64,000 nt of DNA from Nereocystis luetkeana (Eukaryota > Sar > Phaeophyceae > Laminariales > Laminariaceae): contig JARUPZ010000008.1 of assembly GCA_031213475.1 (NCBI GenBank), positions 11,031,938 through 11,095,937 of the forward strand, written 5' to 3'. A model generated the notes under the pieces. The model was not told the DNA's origin, did no database searches, and was given only the letters and a program-made list of their open reading frames with translations. Positions 1-14,900 of the stretch are shown here, piece after piece (the first letter of the stretch is position 1; every line of letters starts with the position of its first letter). Made by a program: the position numbers and the translations under genes.

Positions 1-133
1 AATCTCCTGTTCAATACACACACTAGCTCACCACCCGCGCTCTGCTGGGCACGAACCAGCCGAAGGTGCGACCGCAGCGTGTCAAAATGGCAGCACAAAA
101 AAAACTTTCCTCAAAGACACATAGAAATTGCAC

Positions 134-242
134 TATTACGGGGGGCCATAGTTAATAGAACCTATGGTCTACATAAAAACCTCTATATTTAACCATTTTT
201 ACTAAGAATATTTGGTCCTATTAACTATGGTCCCCCGTAATA
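134..242. mobile_element. Tc1/mariner-type MITE, copy 1
   Basis: About 105 bp between TA dinucleotides. Both ends carry the inverted repeat TTACGGGGGACCATAGTTAA (here with small changes), and the A/T-rich core contains CATTTTTACTAA. TA flanks on both sides fit a TA target duplication of the Tc1/mariner (Stowaway-like) kind. The copy lies in intronic DNA before the first amine oxidase exon seen. Confidence 0.7.
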
Positions 243-954
243 TTAATAGTAACAGAGTCTGCAGGAAACCCGGGGACGGGGATGGACCCTCCGTGCCCTC
301 GACGTTTGATGCGACTGTATTTAATATATATATGTATGTGGTTCTCTGCCTTTGCTAGAAGCGTATACGAGGTCATTCGCTTCGAACTACACCTGCGTCG
401 GAGATACATATATTTCACCTCTTGACTCCGATAGAAGTGCACAGCACCGATCGATTACAGTTAATAGCACAATGTGGATATCATATTACTGGTGCCACGG
501 CTGGTGTTTCGAAACAATGAAAGAAAGAGGGGGAGAGCAGACCTGGGTTGTGTGTTGTTGCGGTTGAGAATGTGTGTGTCCTACTGCACGCTAATACTAC
601 TGGAAGTTCAGCACAGACACTCGAACTGACTATTTTCTCGCACGCCTGAGTCTGTCTTTCCCTACACTCGTTTTCTTAGTGGCATACCTGGTACCTGGTA
701 GTACGTATGTGCCCTGTACTGCACCATAAACCACGCCCGGGGAGTCGGCAGTAGTAGTCCCTTCCATTGGACCGTTTGAGAAAACCTTTGGTAGATCAAG
801 CCCTAACCTGTTGGCATGCATACCGGTTATCAGGCACCTGGGAATATATATGTGTACTCCCTGAGTCCGGCAGTAGTAGCTGCGTAAATGTGACCCATAT
901 TTTTCCTGTCTCTGTGTTGTGCTGTATGGAATGAAAAACACACGCAGGTGGCAG

Positions 955-2957
955 GATGAGGTCTGTACGAGGTGACGAGATGCCTGAAGAATTAACCGCT
1001 ATTGGCTCCAAGGGCCTAGACGTTGCGGCTTACCGCGCGTGGCCGGGCTTGCACCCGTTCGTCATTGCCGCCTGGGCGGAGCTCGGCGTGAAGACCGGCT
1101 GCTACCATGACATCGCTTTCCGCACGGGAAACTGTGTAGACGAGGTAAAGACCACGCAACATTGAGGGGTGATGGCGATGGCGTCGTGCACGAGAAAAAA
1201 ATAGAGAAAAATGAAAGCAATCGGTCAGATGACTGGCATGGCAGTGAATTCGTGGCTGATGCCTGTGTTTCAGTATATATACCCTATGTGCTAACGTTTC
1301 TAGTAAACTAAAGGCAAGGAAAAACAGAGTCTCCGAAATAATGTATGTTTCTTCGTTCTGGGTCGGCCGTCCAACTAACCACACGGGCAATGACGTTCAA
1401 AAAGAAAAAGCGATACGTACCATGCGTGTTCCATACAGCAACATGTCCCCGGGCTTAGGCTCACATTCCTATCGGGGAGCTTTTTTTCCAAAAATTCCAA
1501 AGTTTGGAAATAATTGGAGATATATATTATGTATCGATATACGGAGGCGTTCTGTCACTATTCGTAATATTCTCCAGAAAGAAGCAAAAATATCAAGTTC
1601 GTTAACATTCCAACATTTTAGGGAAAAAAACAGGAAAATATGGAAGATGAAAAAAATTGCGCGAAAAAAAATGTCGAAAATTTGAAGAAAAAAAAAACTC
1701 TCCGATAAGAAAGGCCCTTAGTAGTTTGCCGTTTTACAGGCAGACCGATTTTAACGAGTAAGTACAACACCAAAAACAAAAGCAGTTCCTCGCCCTGGGC
1801 CCATGACTCTGCCGCGATCCTATCTGCCGACTGGCTATTTATGTGATATCAGCGTTTGCGTTTGGGATATATATATCGTGTGCCTCCGGGGTAGAAACTA
1901 TTCACTACGACTCAAGTCATTGACGCAGGTCGCCCCGGTGGTTCAAGTGGTTATAACCTCGAATTCTACTTGTTTGAGTCCTGGGTTCGAGCCCCAGGAG
2001 GGTCGGACTTTGACTTTATTTGCAAAAATAAAAAAAGGATTCAATTGTTGAGAGCGCCTTGCAGCGTGGGTATAGGCACAATTCGATGCGAGTCGACGAG
2101 GGAAGAAAAGGCTGAAATCTTCTCGCGATAAAAATGAAGGCACGTACCGTAGCGGGAAGGGGGGAGAAGAGCCTGCTATGTGACCCCGGATCTGAGTTAC
2201 GAGTTGGAAGGAGAGAGAGAAGAAGATGTGCGAAGATAATGAATGGGATGGAAAAGAAAAAAAAAAGAAAAAGTCATTGACAAGTATTTACACCTGCCCA
2301 TACCGCAGTTACGTGTTTCGTTAGTGATACCCTGTCAACTCCTTGAGAACTTCACCCACGTTTTTGCCACAAACTAGTTGCAATTAGTATAGGGTGTTGT
2401 ACGCTGTGTAGGGAAAGGATGAACATCATTTTTTCGGCAACGCTTTTTAAATCAAAAATTAATTATTACTACGAAGTGTAAACTCGTACTCTTATTAAGA
2501 TATAACTCAAAACCGATATACCTGGTATTGTTTTATTAATAGAGTGTTTGCGATAGAGGTAAAAAAAAAAAAACTTTACTTGCGCTAAAAAAAGTGAATT
2601 TCCTTCCTTTCCTGATTTCGGTGTGTTTGCGAGTGAGGTAAATCAATTCCTGCAGGCGACGCCTCCGAAAATAAGAAGGGAAGGGGGGAGGTGAGGCAAA
2701 CGCGCCAAAAAAAAGAACGAAAAACTAAAAAACAGCTTGGGAGTAGCAACGTCGGCCCAGCAACGTTTCGCCGGTAGAGTTGACAGCGGTGCCACCACTG
2801 CCAGCCCACGACTGCAAGCAGCAGCACAGCAAGCGGCAGCTAGCAAGCGCTAGCCGCAGCTAGAGGCAGCTTGAGCAACAAAAATAAACAGCGTCAGCAC
2901 CAGCACCAGCAAGCACCAGCACCATTGGTCCACCAGTCAGCTTCCCTTTTTGGATTG

Positions 2958-2998
<41 letters not shown>

Positions 2999-5900
2999 GC
3001 TCAGCCTACGCACGCCACAGCGCCGGCGGGCTCCGCTCCGCCGCCACTGTCGCCGCCACTGCTGCCGCCGCCGCTGCTGCTGCTGCTGCTGCTGCTGCAG
3101 TGTGGTGGAATCGAAAAGATACACGAGCTGTCGCGCTCTGTGCGAGCACGAGTACGAGTACGAGTGTGATGCGAGTCCTTTTTTGGAACGAAGCATCCTC
3201 CACGTCGTCACCAAGTAGGCGAAAGCGTGTACCCTACGTAGCAGCGGCGGCGGCCCGCTGGCACAATCCAACGCCGCTCGTGCGCGCTATACTAAAGCTA
3301 CACCTCTCGAGCCTCTGTGCTCCCAGCGGTTGGTTGTCGTGATGCGTACAGCAAGCAGCATGGTGGCATGGAAGATGCTCGGTGTTTTGATCCTTCGAGA
3401 TTTGAGATGATGCGTTTTGCGTCGGGATAATGCTCGGTGCGTGTAGGCCAATGAGACAGAGAGCCAAAAGTTACCGTAACTTTTGATGAAATCCTGACTT
3501 CGCTGAATGAAGTACTTTTTCTAGGGTTGGGTCCTGGATCAGTATCTACTGGCAGTATTCCTGTACTGGCAGTACTCCTAGTACTGGATTTGAGACCGCC
3601 AGTACAGCCAGTACTTGGCCCACTTACGTACGTCCTACACTATGCCTCCTACACCACATGGAAACCCACCAAATTGCGCCGCATCAGAGGGGAGAGGCTG
3701 TGAGACGAAGGCACGCACACACAGAGGGAGTTGGGTACAAACGATGGAACAATATATCAGTAGCAGCAACACGCCCTCTGCAGACCCGGACGGCGGGTCT
3801 CAAAATCCCGAAGCCGCCGCTGCCTCGAGCGAACCCGGTGAAGCATAAGTAGTGATGAGGCGAGGGCAGGGCAGGGCAGTTTTGTTTTTGCTGTCTTCGA
3901 CCAACGCCTTTTACCTGCGTGGCTTTTCCTGCTTCTTTGCTTCTGCTTTTTCATCTATTCATTTATTGCTGCGCCTTTGAGTCGTCTTTGTTGCAGCTGC
4001 CACTATGCATTACACGTTGTCGTTGCATGAGATTGTACGGGTTTGCTCTGCCTTTTTACTTGCGCATTTTCTAGCATTACGATTTCCAACTGAAATATTT
4101 GTCCATCGCTTCAAGTAACTTGTCAAGTAAGGATGGGTTCAAATGAAAAATGCAGTCTACTAGGTTTTCAACTTGGTTCAACATGTTTCGGAAGCAGCTT
4201 GTTCATGAATATGTTCAATACGCTAGCTGTCATGCTGTCATGTGATGAATATCACCGACCAACTTCAAGATATCAGCCAAAAATCAATAATCAGATCTGA
4301 TTATTGTACCTTTAATCTCTTCAGTTTTAGTGGTTCACACACGAGTCCGGCACCATCCGAGTGGCCCAAAATCACCCAAAAAATATGCTCTAGTGAAGCC
4401 AAATCGCGTAAAAACCGCGACCACGCGGCTTCGCCGCGACACCAGTGTACTGTTTGGACCCAGTGTACTGGCTGCCGACGCAGCCAGTACACCTGGCAGC
4501 GCCAGTACCCAACCCTAACTTTTTCGCTTTTTTTTTCAGAAATTTTACCTCAAAAAGTTACCTCGGGGTAATTTTTGGAGAAGTAAAAGTAGAAAAAAAT
4601 TAAAACGCAAACGCTCTAATAATGTCACCAAGCCATACCCCCCATGGCATCCTGCAGGCATCATATCTGTTATATTTTCAAGTATCATATCTGATACATT
4701 TACATATAAATATATATCCGTGGGTGGTATGGCATCCCCGACCCTCGATCTTCGGTACCAACAACGTTAATATCTCCTTCCCCTCTCACATTTGATATCT
4801 TCTGTCAATAATCTGGGAGAGCTGGTCCATACATACATTTTGTATATATTCAAGAGACGAGAAACACTTCAACAACCTTACCAACTATTTACTACCAACT
4901 ATTGTGGGGAATTAATGAAGGGGTCTTAGAACTGGCTTTTTTTTTCCGAACACCGACAAGTTACGTACTGGACACTCCCCAGGATGCCCAATTTAGTTTC
5001 CCGAGATCTTTCTCGAGCACTTTTTCGTTTTTCCACATATAGTTGATCGGGCGAGTGACTCCAACACAAACTGGCCCAAAGGTCTGCTTTAACCTCGATT
5101 CTACAGCTCAATCATCCTATGAATCCAATCGACGCGGTCGCCCAGCAACCATCTCAAGATCCGCAACGGGACTGCATGTATGTCGAGACCGAACGCAGGA
5201 AGAAAACGTGAAAGTAACAAGGAGAGTAAAGCACAACATCAGTGAGTTGGTGATGATAATGATGATGACGACGATGATGATGATGATGATGATGATGGTG
5301 ATGTTTTCGCATTACTGCCGCTCGTTTCCCTGAAATATCTCCCGTGGCCGAAAGACAGGCGGAAACAAAAAAATCAATACTGAAGAGCGTCTCGATTGAT
5401 TGAAGGTAATAGACAACTACAAAAAAATAGGCACTGTACCTGTACGTAAGGGAACGGGTACTACTCTAACGAGCCGTCGCATACCGTCCCGGATCGCTTG
5501 CAACCAAAAAATATCAAAAACAGTCCATGGTACGAATGCACCCCCGAACGAAGATCATGGAACTACAGTAGAAATACCGGCGAAAATACAACACAGAAAC
5601 AAAATAACAGGAAACATTAAAAAAAAAAACATACGCTCAAGGGCTCAGGCCGAGTCCCGAGGAGACGGGGTTGATCTGCCTTCCGGTAAGAGCAACCAAT
5701 GCAGTACCGCAACTATAACGGTAATACAACAATGGTTAACGACAGGGTTCGACACATAAAAATTACGTGGCAAGTGATAGTGGTGCCCGTCGACGGGGAC
5801 AGAAAACAAATAGCCTATAATAGTAAAAAACAGCTTGGAATCACAGGACCGCAATTAATTTAATAGGACGGAATCAATGTGTCCACTTCTTGGGAAACCC

Positions 5901-8900
5901 ACGCTCCCTCCAAACGTTGGTGCCTCTTTTGAAGAGACATTCGAAAAGAGAATCGCGCACCTCCAGCCTGACAGGCAAGCCTCTTGTAACCTGTTGATGA
6001 TCGCATCGTGACCACGGCAAGACGTTCGAAAAAGAAAACGCTTTTCAGTCGAGTGCTGCAATGAATGCGCAACTTGGTTCACACTCGTATTTCTGAATGC
6101 GCTTCGCCGAACTCGCTCTCTCTCCCCCCTGTTGGCAGTGCGATCCTTCCCATGCAATCCACAAGTACCTCCGAGACAAGTACATCCCCTTCGAGGACAC
6201 CCTGGTGAGTGCGGACATTGCCCACCTCTTGCCGTCCGGTTGTTCGTATTAAGCACGGCGCCACGCTTCGAAACCCTCGATCGTGATTGATGGTGGTAGC
6301 TGTTCGATCGTGAGACGGTGATGTGGGAGGGGCGTAGTCTCGATGGTGAGCGGAAAGAAGGGCGTTCGTCCCTAGCTCGAGTGCAGACAGCCCACTGCCT
6401 GAGTGCGCTAAACGAGGTTTCGGCGAAAGTCGATCGTACCGCTCATCACACAAGTTTGCAGCAGGTCTGTGATGGATGTAGCCGCGACAGGGGATCCAAC
6501 GATGATAGTCAGCCCCGGGTGTGAGAAAGTGGCAATGAAGCCATCGGCGGTCATGGGGACAGCCGTGTCTCGCTCGGGAACGCAAGCGCTGGTTCGACCA
6601 GTAGGAAGGTCAGCGCGTCTGTGCGAGGCAAGCGCCCGTAAACCATGGTCACGCGTGACAAGGGCATTGAGGGAAACACTCGAGTTTCGGGTTTTATGAC
6701 AAATTCTCTACATGGTTTTGTACATGAAGGGTCACGAACTAGGACGTATTTTGGTGGAAATTGCGAGGGTGCTCAGGGTCCTGCGCTTGTCTTCCGTGCA
6801 TCGGTTACGTATACAATGCAAGGTCGACTGCACGGCGGTCTGCTCCTCCCTTCGGCAAGGTAGGCCTTCTGTTGATAAATACCTGGTAGGCAACAGCAGA
6901 GCCGACTATCATTGCCGCTGTATGACAAGCGTTGTTCGTGTTGCAAACGTTTCCCCCCCATGTGGCAACGCACCTGTTTTTCTTGTCATCTAATTTCGTC
7001 AAACAGGACTCCGCCAACGACTTGCCCTACAACTTCGGGCCTGATAACTCGTGGAACGTCAACTCCACCTATCTGAGTCCGTACGACTGGCTTTACGGTG
7101 CTTACGCCCCTCCCTTCTGGGCAGACAACTTCGACGCCTTGGCGCTGAGTGAGGTGTGGTTTAGTCAATCAGGCGCATTCTGCGGCGCTATACTGTCACA
7201 CGTACGTATCAAATGTGTGTTTGCATCGCTTCGTTTGCAAGGGGTCTTGCTCCTGTTTCCCGGTGCTTCGTTCGCCATGTACTTGGTATGGGTTATTGCC
7301 CGTAGGTGTGAGGCGGGTTTATTGAGCACTATTTCCCCCAAAAGACAATTCAGCGGCCATGCATGAAACCGTGTCGGGTGCATGATATTGTTGAGCAGGG
7401 TGCGTTGCAAGTCGCGATGCGTTGTCTTTTTGCAGTCGATTTCCGACGGCGCAACCACCGCTACCACGGCCTCCGTTGGGCGGGTATAGAACTCGTGATT
7501 AGCCGCTTGATGCCGTCTGTGAACCCAGACACGTATGGAAGGTACTGCCTGTCGCATACGGGCGACAAACGATAGTACCACAGGCATTGCTGTGAGCAGG
7601 GTTGTCAAATATTGTCAACACACAAGGCAACCAATAGCGGTGGCGAACGAGTACGCCGTTTCCGCATGGACGGATAGCACTGGCCAAACCCCATGCGCCG
7701 ATGCTTTGCAAGCTGCTGATGCCGTCAATGCATCGAGACACGCGTAAACGCTCAAGCGACATGTACTGCTGTTCCTGGCACTGTCTGTGTTTGTGTCTCT
7801 GCCTGATGAACGGTCGACGAGTGAGGTACATGGTGAGGGAGTCATTCGTTTGGCCTCCAAATGACCACAGCCGAGGTATCAACTATATTCACCATGTTTC
7901 GGTCGTAACGTTTGCCCGTCTTCTCCTTGCGAATGTTGGCACAGGACTCGAAAGTCAGGTGGGCTGCACGTGACGCAATTGTGGCGGCGTCCCGAGAGTA
8001 CGAGATCGACGGGACCCCTTCCACGATGCTCACCCTGGAGATGCTTGCCATGAATGGTCACAACAGGTGCATACCCGGGGAAATTTGGTCTCTCACAAGT
8101 ATCGCAATCGACGTGTCGTTATGACGTAGCGTTGTCCAATAAATACCTACCGAGGTGAAATGTTTGGTTCGCACCAAACAAGGCGCACCATAACGACCGT
8201 TCAAGCGGCCCTGAGTAAGGCGCAGATAAAAAGGAGTGTCCACGGCTAGGTAACCCCAAGAAATAGTTTCACTTAGTGTGTCCGTTCGGCAAGACAATGT
8301 CTATACTAGATAGGTACAGACAGGTTGGATGCGCTCTATGGATGTGGACAACGTACGAACGGCGTTACGCGGGGCTAGCGTTCGCGCTCGGAACAGCAGC
8401 TTAAGGCACAACAAATGAGGCCACGCACAATATTTAGGCCGATACCGATCCCCGACTGCTGCTACGGCGGTAGCAGTTTCAAGACTGGTGGGCGCCGGAC
8501 TGAACCAGTGATATGTTGTCTAGACTGTGAATAAATCTGTTTTGTGTGCCGCTGACACCAGAACGACGTGTGTGTGCCTGGCATTTCCGCCGTCGCTTGC
8601 TGGATTAAAACCCACCCCCACAACGTTGATGCGCGTAAACAATCGAGTTTCTAGCTCCAATTTCGGGTTTAAACCAAGGGGAACGTGGCCAAAGCGTGAA
8701 GCGCTCGCCAGGGGGTATTATTCATGCATACTATTTTTTGCGAAGGTGTTCCGGGTGCGAGGGTATTCATTTCGTGCATTCCTCAGAAGCTGTGCCCTGC
8801 GCCAGGCTACGGTAGGCTAGGATAGTATCTATCTCGCAAATAAATCGCATTTGTATCTAGAATTATCGTCCATTTCGATTGTTACAGGCGTCTTGGCCAC

Positions 8901-11900
8901 GAACGCCAGCGTTGGAATCGTTCCCATTTAGGCGCACACCGGTCAATCACCCCGCCGAGCTCCGCGCCTCTCCGCTCCAAACAGCGACGGGGTACACATG
9001 ACCAAAGAAGATTACGACTTTTTCCTCGACGGTGACTGCAGCACGGGGGAGCACGTGTCGACGCGCATCAGCTTCCACGACACGGTTGTGGAATTCGCGA
9101 ACAACTTTGCTAACGGTGAGACAGCAAGATCATATATCGTAAGGGGGCGTCGGTGAGCAAACCTCGCGTCCAGTCCAGGTGTGGTGAGTATCTGATGCGT
9201 GGCTTTAACAGCAAACCTAACAGGCAGGGCAGGTGAACATGGGGGCGGTACGGTCAGCCCGTTAGCAGTCGACGTGAAATACCCGAGCCTGTAGTAGAGA
9301 CTCGAAGTAAGCGTACGCAACATTTCAACAACGGCGAGCCCTCATCGAGGCATGCTAATCGGCCTCCGGGAAGGGGCACCTACACTGCACCCGTCGTGGG
9401 CTGCATGGGCCTGGACCAGTCCATGTAGGGGGTAGCATTCCCGTGCGTCGTTTAGGGGCAATCATGAAACAAGTTTCTCCCGAATGGATTGTTTTCGGGT
9501 ATCCAGAAAATGCCGATTCCGTGGATATTGGTCGTGTGGTACCGCAGAGAAATATTATGTGGTCTTGTCCTTCGCAGAGGCTACAAAGGGAAACCATTCA
9601 CGTGGACGATTCTAGAGATAAACGACGTCTCACTCCCCGAGAAACTTCGAAGCGATGTCGAGATATCCGGTCGCGATTCCCATGTCCGGACGCCACCGCA
9701 TGTTATACAAGTCCTCGGCCAGGGATTGTTCGCTTCGGTGACCCACCGCCGCCTGTCTGCCTGCCTGCGGGCACGCCCCCCCCCCCCTCCCCCTTGCGAC
9801 GTCCCTTGTGCTGCATACAGGCATCGGCCAGGGTCTTGGAGGGTATTTCTTGGTAAGTGATGTATCTGCAAAGCTTGTATTTTCAAAGTTATCGTCCGAA
9901 ACTTCTTTCGGGCATTGAATCACGTCGATTGGGGATAAGCCCATCGCCATGCACGCGTCCGTAGTTGTTTTGCAGAGGGTGGCCTCGCAATCTCGGGCGT
10001 GTCAGATCGGCGGCGGGGATGTTCGCACTGTGTCGGCACGTCGTAAACGCGCTCTATCACGCGAGTCTCAAAATTATACCGCTATTGCGTATTCCCCGAG
10101 TTTCTTGCGCACCGTGTTCGTACGCACGTCAGCCTTGAACCGTGTTGACCATTTCCTGGTAGAATTGCGCCAAAGGTGGGGTCAAGAGGGAGTGCCGATC
10201 GAGGACATCATGAGTAGTATTTATAGGGTGTTGCTATTGCTTGCAATGCGTGGGAGGAGCGGGTTCATTGGGTGATAAGGTGAAAGGGGATAATGTTCTC
10301 TTAGTTGAGTGAGTGTGCCTCCTGAGATAACGCGCACGCGGTCGACCGTGCGTAGGGTTCAACCTTGCTGGTTTTTCCGGTAGTAGGTGTTTTACCTATC
10401 TGGACCGCTTCTTTTGTGTGAGACGTGGGGATACAGCTAGGTCGCACACAAGAATCGACGTAGGAGGGTGCTGGTATCGTTGCGCTCAAATTCTAGTTGT
10501 ACCGTTATTCGACTATTCAAACTGAGCGTGCGCTGTGGTCGCCTGAACGCTGGTTATAACCGTTTTGCTAAACGTAATCGACGGGTCCACACCTAGGCGC
10601 CTGTGCTACCCCCAACGACCCTTGTTGTTTTCAGTTCTGAACGTAGTCGATCTTGCTGTCAACGCTTTCGTCCTAACGGAAATTGCAGGTGCCCGTGGAT
10701 TCGGACGGAAAACAACTGGGCTTCGACCTCATCGCCGTGCTCATCCGAGAAAGGCTTGAGGCCATGGTGAGCAGGCGTCAGCATCAGTGCCAACGCCCGC
10801 GACAAGAGCAAACACTTTTACACATCGCGCGTACGAATGTTTGTATTTTCGTGTGCGGTAGGGGTTCGATAACATCGAGGAGTAATCGGCTACTATTTCC
10901 GCCCCTTGTGACCCCTCCAGTATGACATGGGTACGCCCTCCCCAACCCCCCGGTAAGCAAGAGCTCTGGGCAGCGCTTCGCGATGCGAGACGACGCTATT
11001 CGCCAATTTCGCCGCTCACGGTGCTCATCTGGCGCGCTTGTTCATCATGACCGGGTCGAGAGCGACCGCACTTCGCATGAAGTCGTACCTGTCTCTTGGT
11101 GTATCTCACGCATAGAAGGGAGATATTGTTTCCTCTTGCCCGCCTTGCTCTACAATACCGCCACGATGCGGACCTCCGTGGCGCCACCCGCGAGTGAGTG
11201 TAAACACATACCTGGTATACATATAAGCCTAAGCCTGCCCAGTTCGACACAGCGTTCCTTCTCTCCGCTTTCCCCCCCCCAATCAATGTACCCTTGCACT
11301 ATACTTCATGTGTGCGGCCGCAACCGTACCTTCCCTCCCCACCCTAAACGCTCGCGCCCACTTCGTTGTGCCGGTTCTGCAGGGGGTAAAGCTATACTTC
11401 AAGCACCAGGTTTACGGCACGCGCCCGAACCCGAAGAGGGGCAAAAACGCAGTCGTCAGAGTCCAGAACTTGGAAACTGGTGAAAAGTTCAGGATCAACA
11501 CCGAGCACGCGGTGCTAAACGTCCCTACCGAGGCTAGTCATGCTGCTGTGCTGTTGGGCGTTTGTGCGACGGAGCGTTTCCAATATTGACAGGGCGGGGG
11601 GGGGGTCTTGAAGGCGGGAGACGAATGCGAAGAGATTGATGTCCGTGTACACGTTTCTACCCACTGATAACGCACAAGCCAACTATTTCCGGTCACGCTT
11701 GAGTTTCGCCCTGTACCGTTTAGTTATTGATGCGCAGACGCTTGAACCACCGCGTCCGAAGTTCTCGAGGGACGCCTCCGTTTGTTTTTTTTTTGGGCAC
11801 CCTCTGACGGGGATCAAAGTGGATGCCGTCGCCCTCAGAGTTAGGTTGAGACGTTCGCTCCAGGGTATTAACACCCACCTGAGCCACCCTGGTGGTCGTT

Positions 11901-14900
11901 CGCGACGTATGCCGCAGTTCGATATGTTTGAGCGACACCTCTGGTTGTATATATATATATGGCTTAGAGTGATTGTTTGGTTGTGCACACCCGTACGTAC
12001 GCATTTGATTGGCGGTTCGCTCGTGGGCCCGTACAAAATTGCTCTGTGATTTTTTTTCGCCTATGTCTTCGATGCTTCCCCGGCGGCAGTTCATCCTGGA
12101 AGTGCTGGGCGACGGCGCCATCGAGAAGTACGGTCGCGACGATCTGTACGACGTGTTTTTGACGACCGAGCAATGGAACTTCGTGAAGGCTTGTAAGTGA
12201 ACACCTCTTTGTGCTCGTGCAGAACGCGGCTACCCGTGATAATCGTCACGTCATTTCCTACACTTTTCGCGGCTGAGTGGAGAGCATGATGCAAACATTA
12301 CGCCGCAGTGACAATCACGCATGTTAATATTTCAAGCTAAAGGGGCATGTAGAGATGACCGTTGAACTCGATGCGTATCCGACCGCTACGAGGCCAATCG
12401 GTTTTAACCCCCCCAGAAGCTCGCGCCCGCATTCCTCCTACTGCATACACAAGAGTGCTGCGGACTGCCACAAACCCCTGACGTACACCCGATCAACTCC
12501 TACCGCGCATCAATCATCGCGTGTTAGCTAAACCACCCCTGGCGCTCGTCAACATGAATCAAAATCATTGTTGATTCAGGCCATCGACCTACACCCGTGG
12601 GAGTCCCCTTCCCCCTTGCAAGTAGGTTGTGATGTTTGAGTGACACTCGCTTCGTCGTGGTTCTTCCTGGAAGCACGAAACGCACATGCCAACTGCACGC
12701 ACCCTTTCCACTTGTCAGTCTTCTACGAAGACTAGACTGACACTATTGTCCCCCGGGTGCGACGCGCGCCTTTTGACTGTTGTCGGGGTAGAGCAGCTAG
12801 CTCCGTGGTTCTCTAATAACCGGGCTCTGTCGCCTCGCACAAATGTCAGATCCTTTCTACGAAGACGCCTGGTGGGCCAAGCTGGGCTATGTCGGCGGGC
12901 GAATGAAGACAACGCAGAACATCTACCATACCAGGTGCAGCGTGTGCTAGCCTCATCGCCGAAAACGCTGTCCGCGGTGACGTCGGCAACAACCCCTAGG
13001 CTTCGGTTTGTTCTCCTCTTCCTGTGCTATTGTGCATTCTCACCCACACCACCTCACGGCGCTAGCGAGGCGACGGGCAAGACGGTCAAACTGGGGGTGC
13101 ATATTACGCCACACCCAAAGTTGTCTGTCCTTTGCGTTTCCGGGCAGGCTCACTTGCGTTTCTTGGTCAACAACGGCATACGATGTTGCTAGCAGGGATG
13201 TTTGGTGCTTTGCTGGACACAAACGAGAATTTTTCCCTCCATATATACCCTCACTCGCGCGCTCCGGGGATACGACTCCACGTGTGTTTTGTCGCGTGTG
13301 ACAAGGACCACGACCACGGGTCTGGTTAGCGACGCTCCTTTCTCGACGCGTACCCTTCTTCTTCGGAGAGTGAACCGAAACACCTGTACCGCTGCCCGAT
13401 GGGTGTCAATTGCTTCGTGTGCTTGTTGGTTTTGGTCGCCATGTCTGGCTTAGTTGATGGATGGATCATGGCGATTGCACGAAACATACACATCGGCGGG
13501 GCAGGATGCATATCACAGCCGTGAGGGGGGGGTGGCGTAACCCAAACTCGTGTTCGGATACATGGTATTTCCCGATTCACGAACACGCTAGCATGTGCTG
13601 CGCGTGACGTCCAGCACCTATTCGCCTATGGTGGTGTACGGCCGTTTAGTATGTTACGCAAACATGGGTTTAGCTAGGCCTCTCTTCACCTTATGGGGGT
13701 TCTTCACTGTCGTCGCAGAAGTCCCACACGATCGCCCCAGTGATGCCTGTCCGTACTTTCCCTCCTCGAACAGTATTTCGATCGATCTCCCGCTTCTAAC
13801 GCGGCGATACTCGTCCACCTCTCGGGTTTTGCGCTTCGATGACCTAGGTACCACGACGGGTACTCTAACTGCACCGACAACACTTTCACCGACTGCAGCG
13901 GTGTTCTCCTGGCCACCTACACCCAGGTGAGTCCGATAAACTACGGTACAGTTATTGGAGATTTTCGTGAGAACGTGACATTATTGAGGTCATGCGTTGG
14001 GTTGTGTGGCTACCTTCAGGTTCACGCTAAACCGCGCCGCAGCATTGCGCAGGCGATGGTGGTAGCGACCCGCACCCAAATATTCACTCGGGAATGGATG
14101 GTGCCAAACTTCACCACCGGAATAATATCCCCCGCGGTCAGCACGCTTCCGTCGGGTGAACCAGGCGGGTGACTGCTACCCTTGGACATGACAACTGTGT
14201 CGGCGGCACGGTGCTTGGCACGTATTCGTAGCCTCAAGGATAGGTGAAGAGTGCTATGTGCTATTGCAATATATCGTGGGCAGGTTCGTCGCGTACATAC
14301 GTACAAACCTTGAGCAATAGCCTCTGGAAGTGAAGCGCTCGTGAGGAATACTGCTCGTAGGTAGTTGTCAAGTCGAGACCGCTCGGCCTAGTCTTTGGAA
14401 CGCTGCATTTCGCGCACGTGCGCGCTTAGGGGAGTACACAGCGCAAGGTAACAGGAAAGAGGCCAGGCAACTCGACAGGCGATAGATCTGAAGCCACTGC
14501 GTACAGCAGCAATAGCCAGTCGCCCGAGGAGAGGGAACTCGAACAAGGCAATCCAGAATGCACATAAAGTCCGGGGGTACAGCCTGCCTAGTTCTCCGCT
14601 GTAGGTTCTCTCAACATTCCGAACAGGAGTTCGACGCGTTCCGCCAACTAGTCCTATTTGTGTCCCCCCTTCGTTGCTATTTCGTGTGCTTCAGGGAGAC
14701 AGGGGAGAGCAGTGGATGCAGCAGTTCTTCCCGAAGAAGCCTTTTGCCGAAAGTGCCGACGGTCTTACCACCATCCGACGTGGCCAAGGGCCCGTCGAAC
14801 AGGCGAGTCGTCGTGCGCTCCCCTATTGTCCCGTATGTGGTAGTCCATTTGATTAGTGGAAACCCACAAAGAACACCGCTTGGTATCGGCAGACTACGAT

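Larger units (their letters stand above)
1145..6138 (+). other. Five-kilobase amine oxidase intron
   Basis: Exon 955-1144 leaves in phase 0 with GAG|GTAAAG, and the next recognisable exon (6139) enters in phase 0 after TTGGCAG. Between them lie the SINE-like sequence, the CTG repeats, the hAT-like element and a short GAT repeat (5257-5296). A missed exon whose length is a multiple of three cannot be excluded. Confidence 0.5.

Noticed and set aside
2871-3342. Several overlapping open frames with poly-Ala, poly-Leu or poly-Gln
   Set aside because: All are translations of the CTG and CCG repeats in an intron; no conserved flanks.
6079-6585. 168-codon minus-strand open frame opposite the 6139-6204 exon
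   Set aside because: Shadow of the amine oxidase exon; no recognisable motif and the opposite strand has the spliced coding signal.
10921-10952. Possible exon YDMGTPSPTP before a GTAAGC donor
   Set aside because: The exon ending at 10766 and the one starting at 11383 are both phase 0 and join as RLEAM-GVKLYF; inserting this piece breaks the frame.
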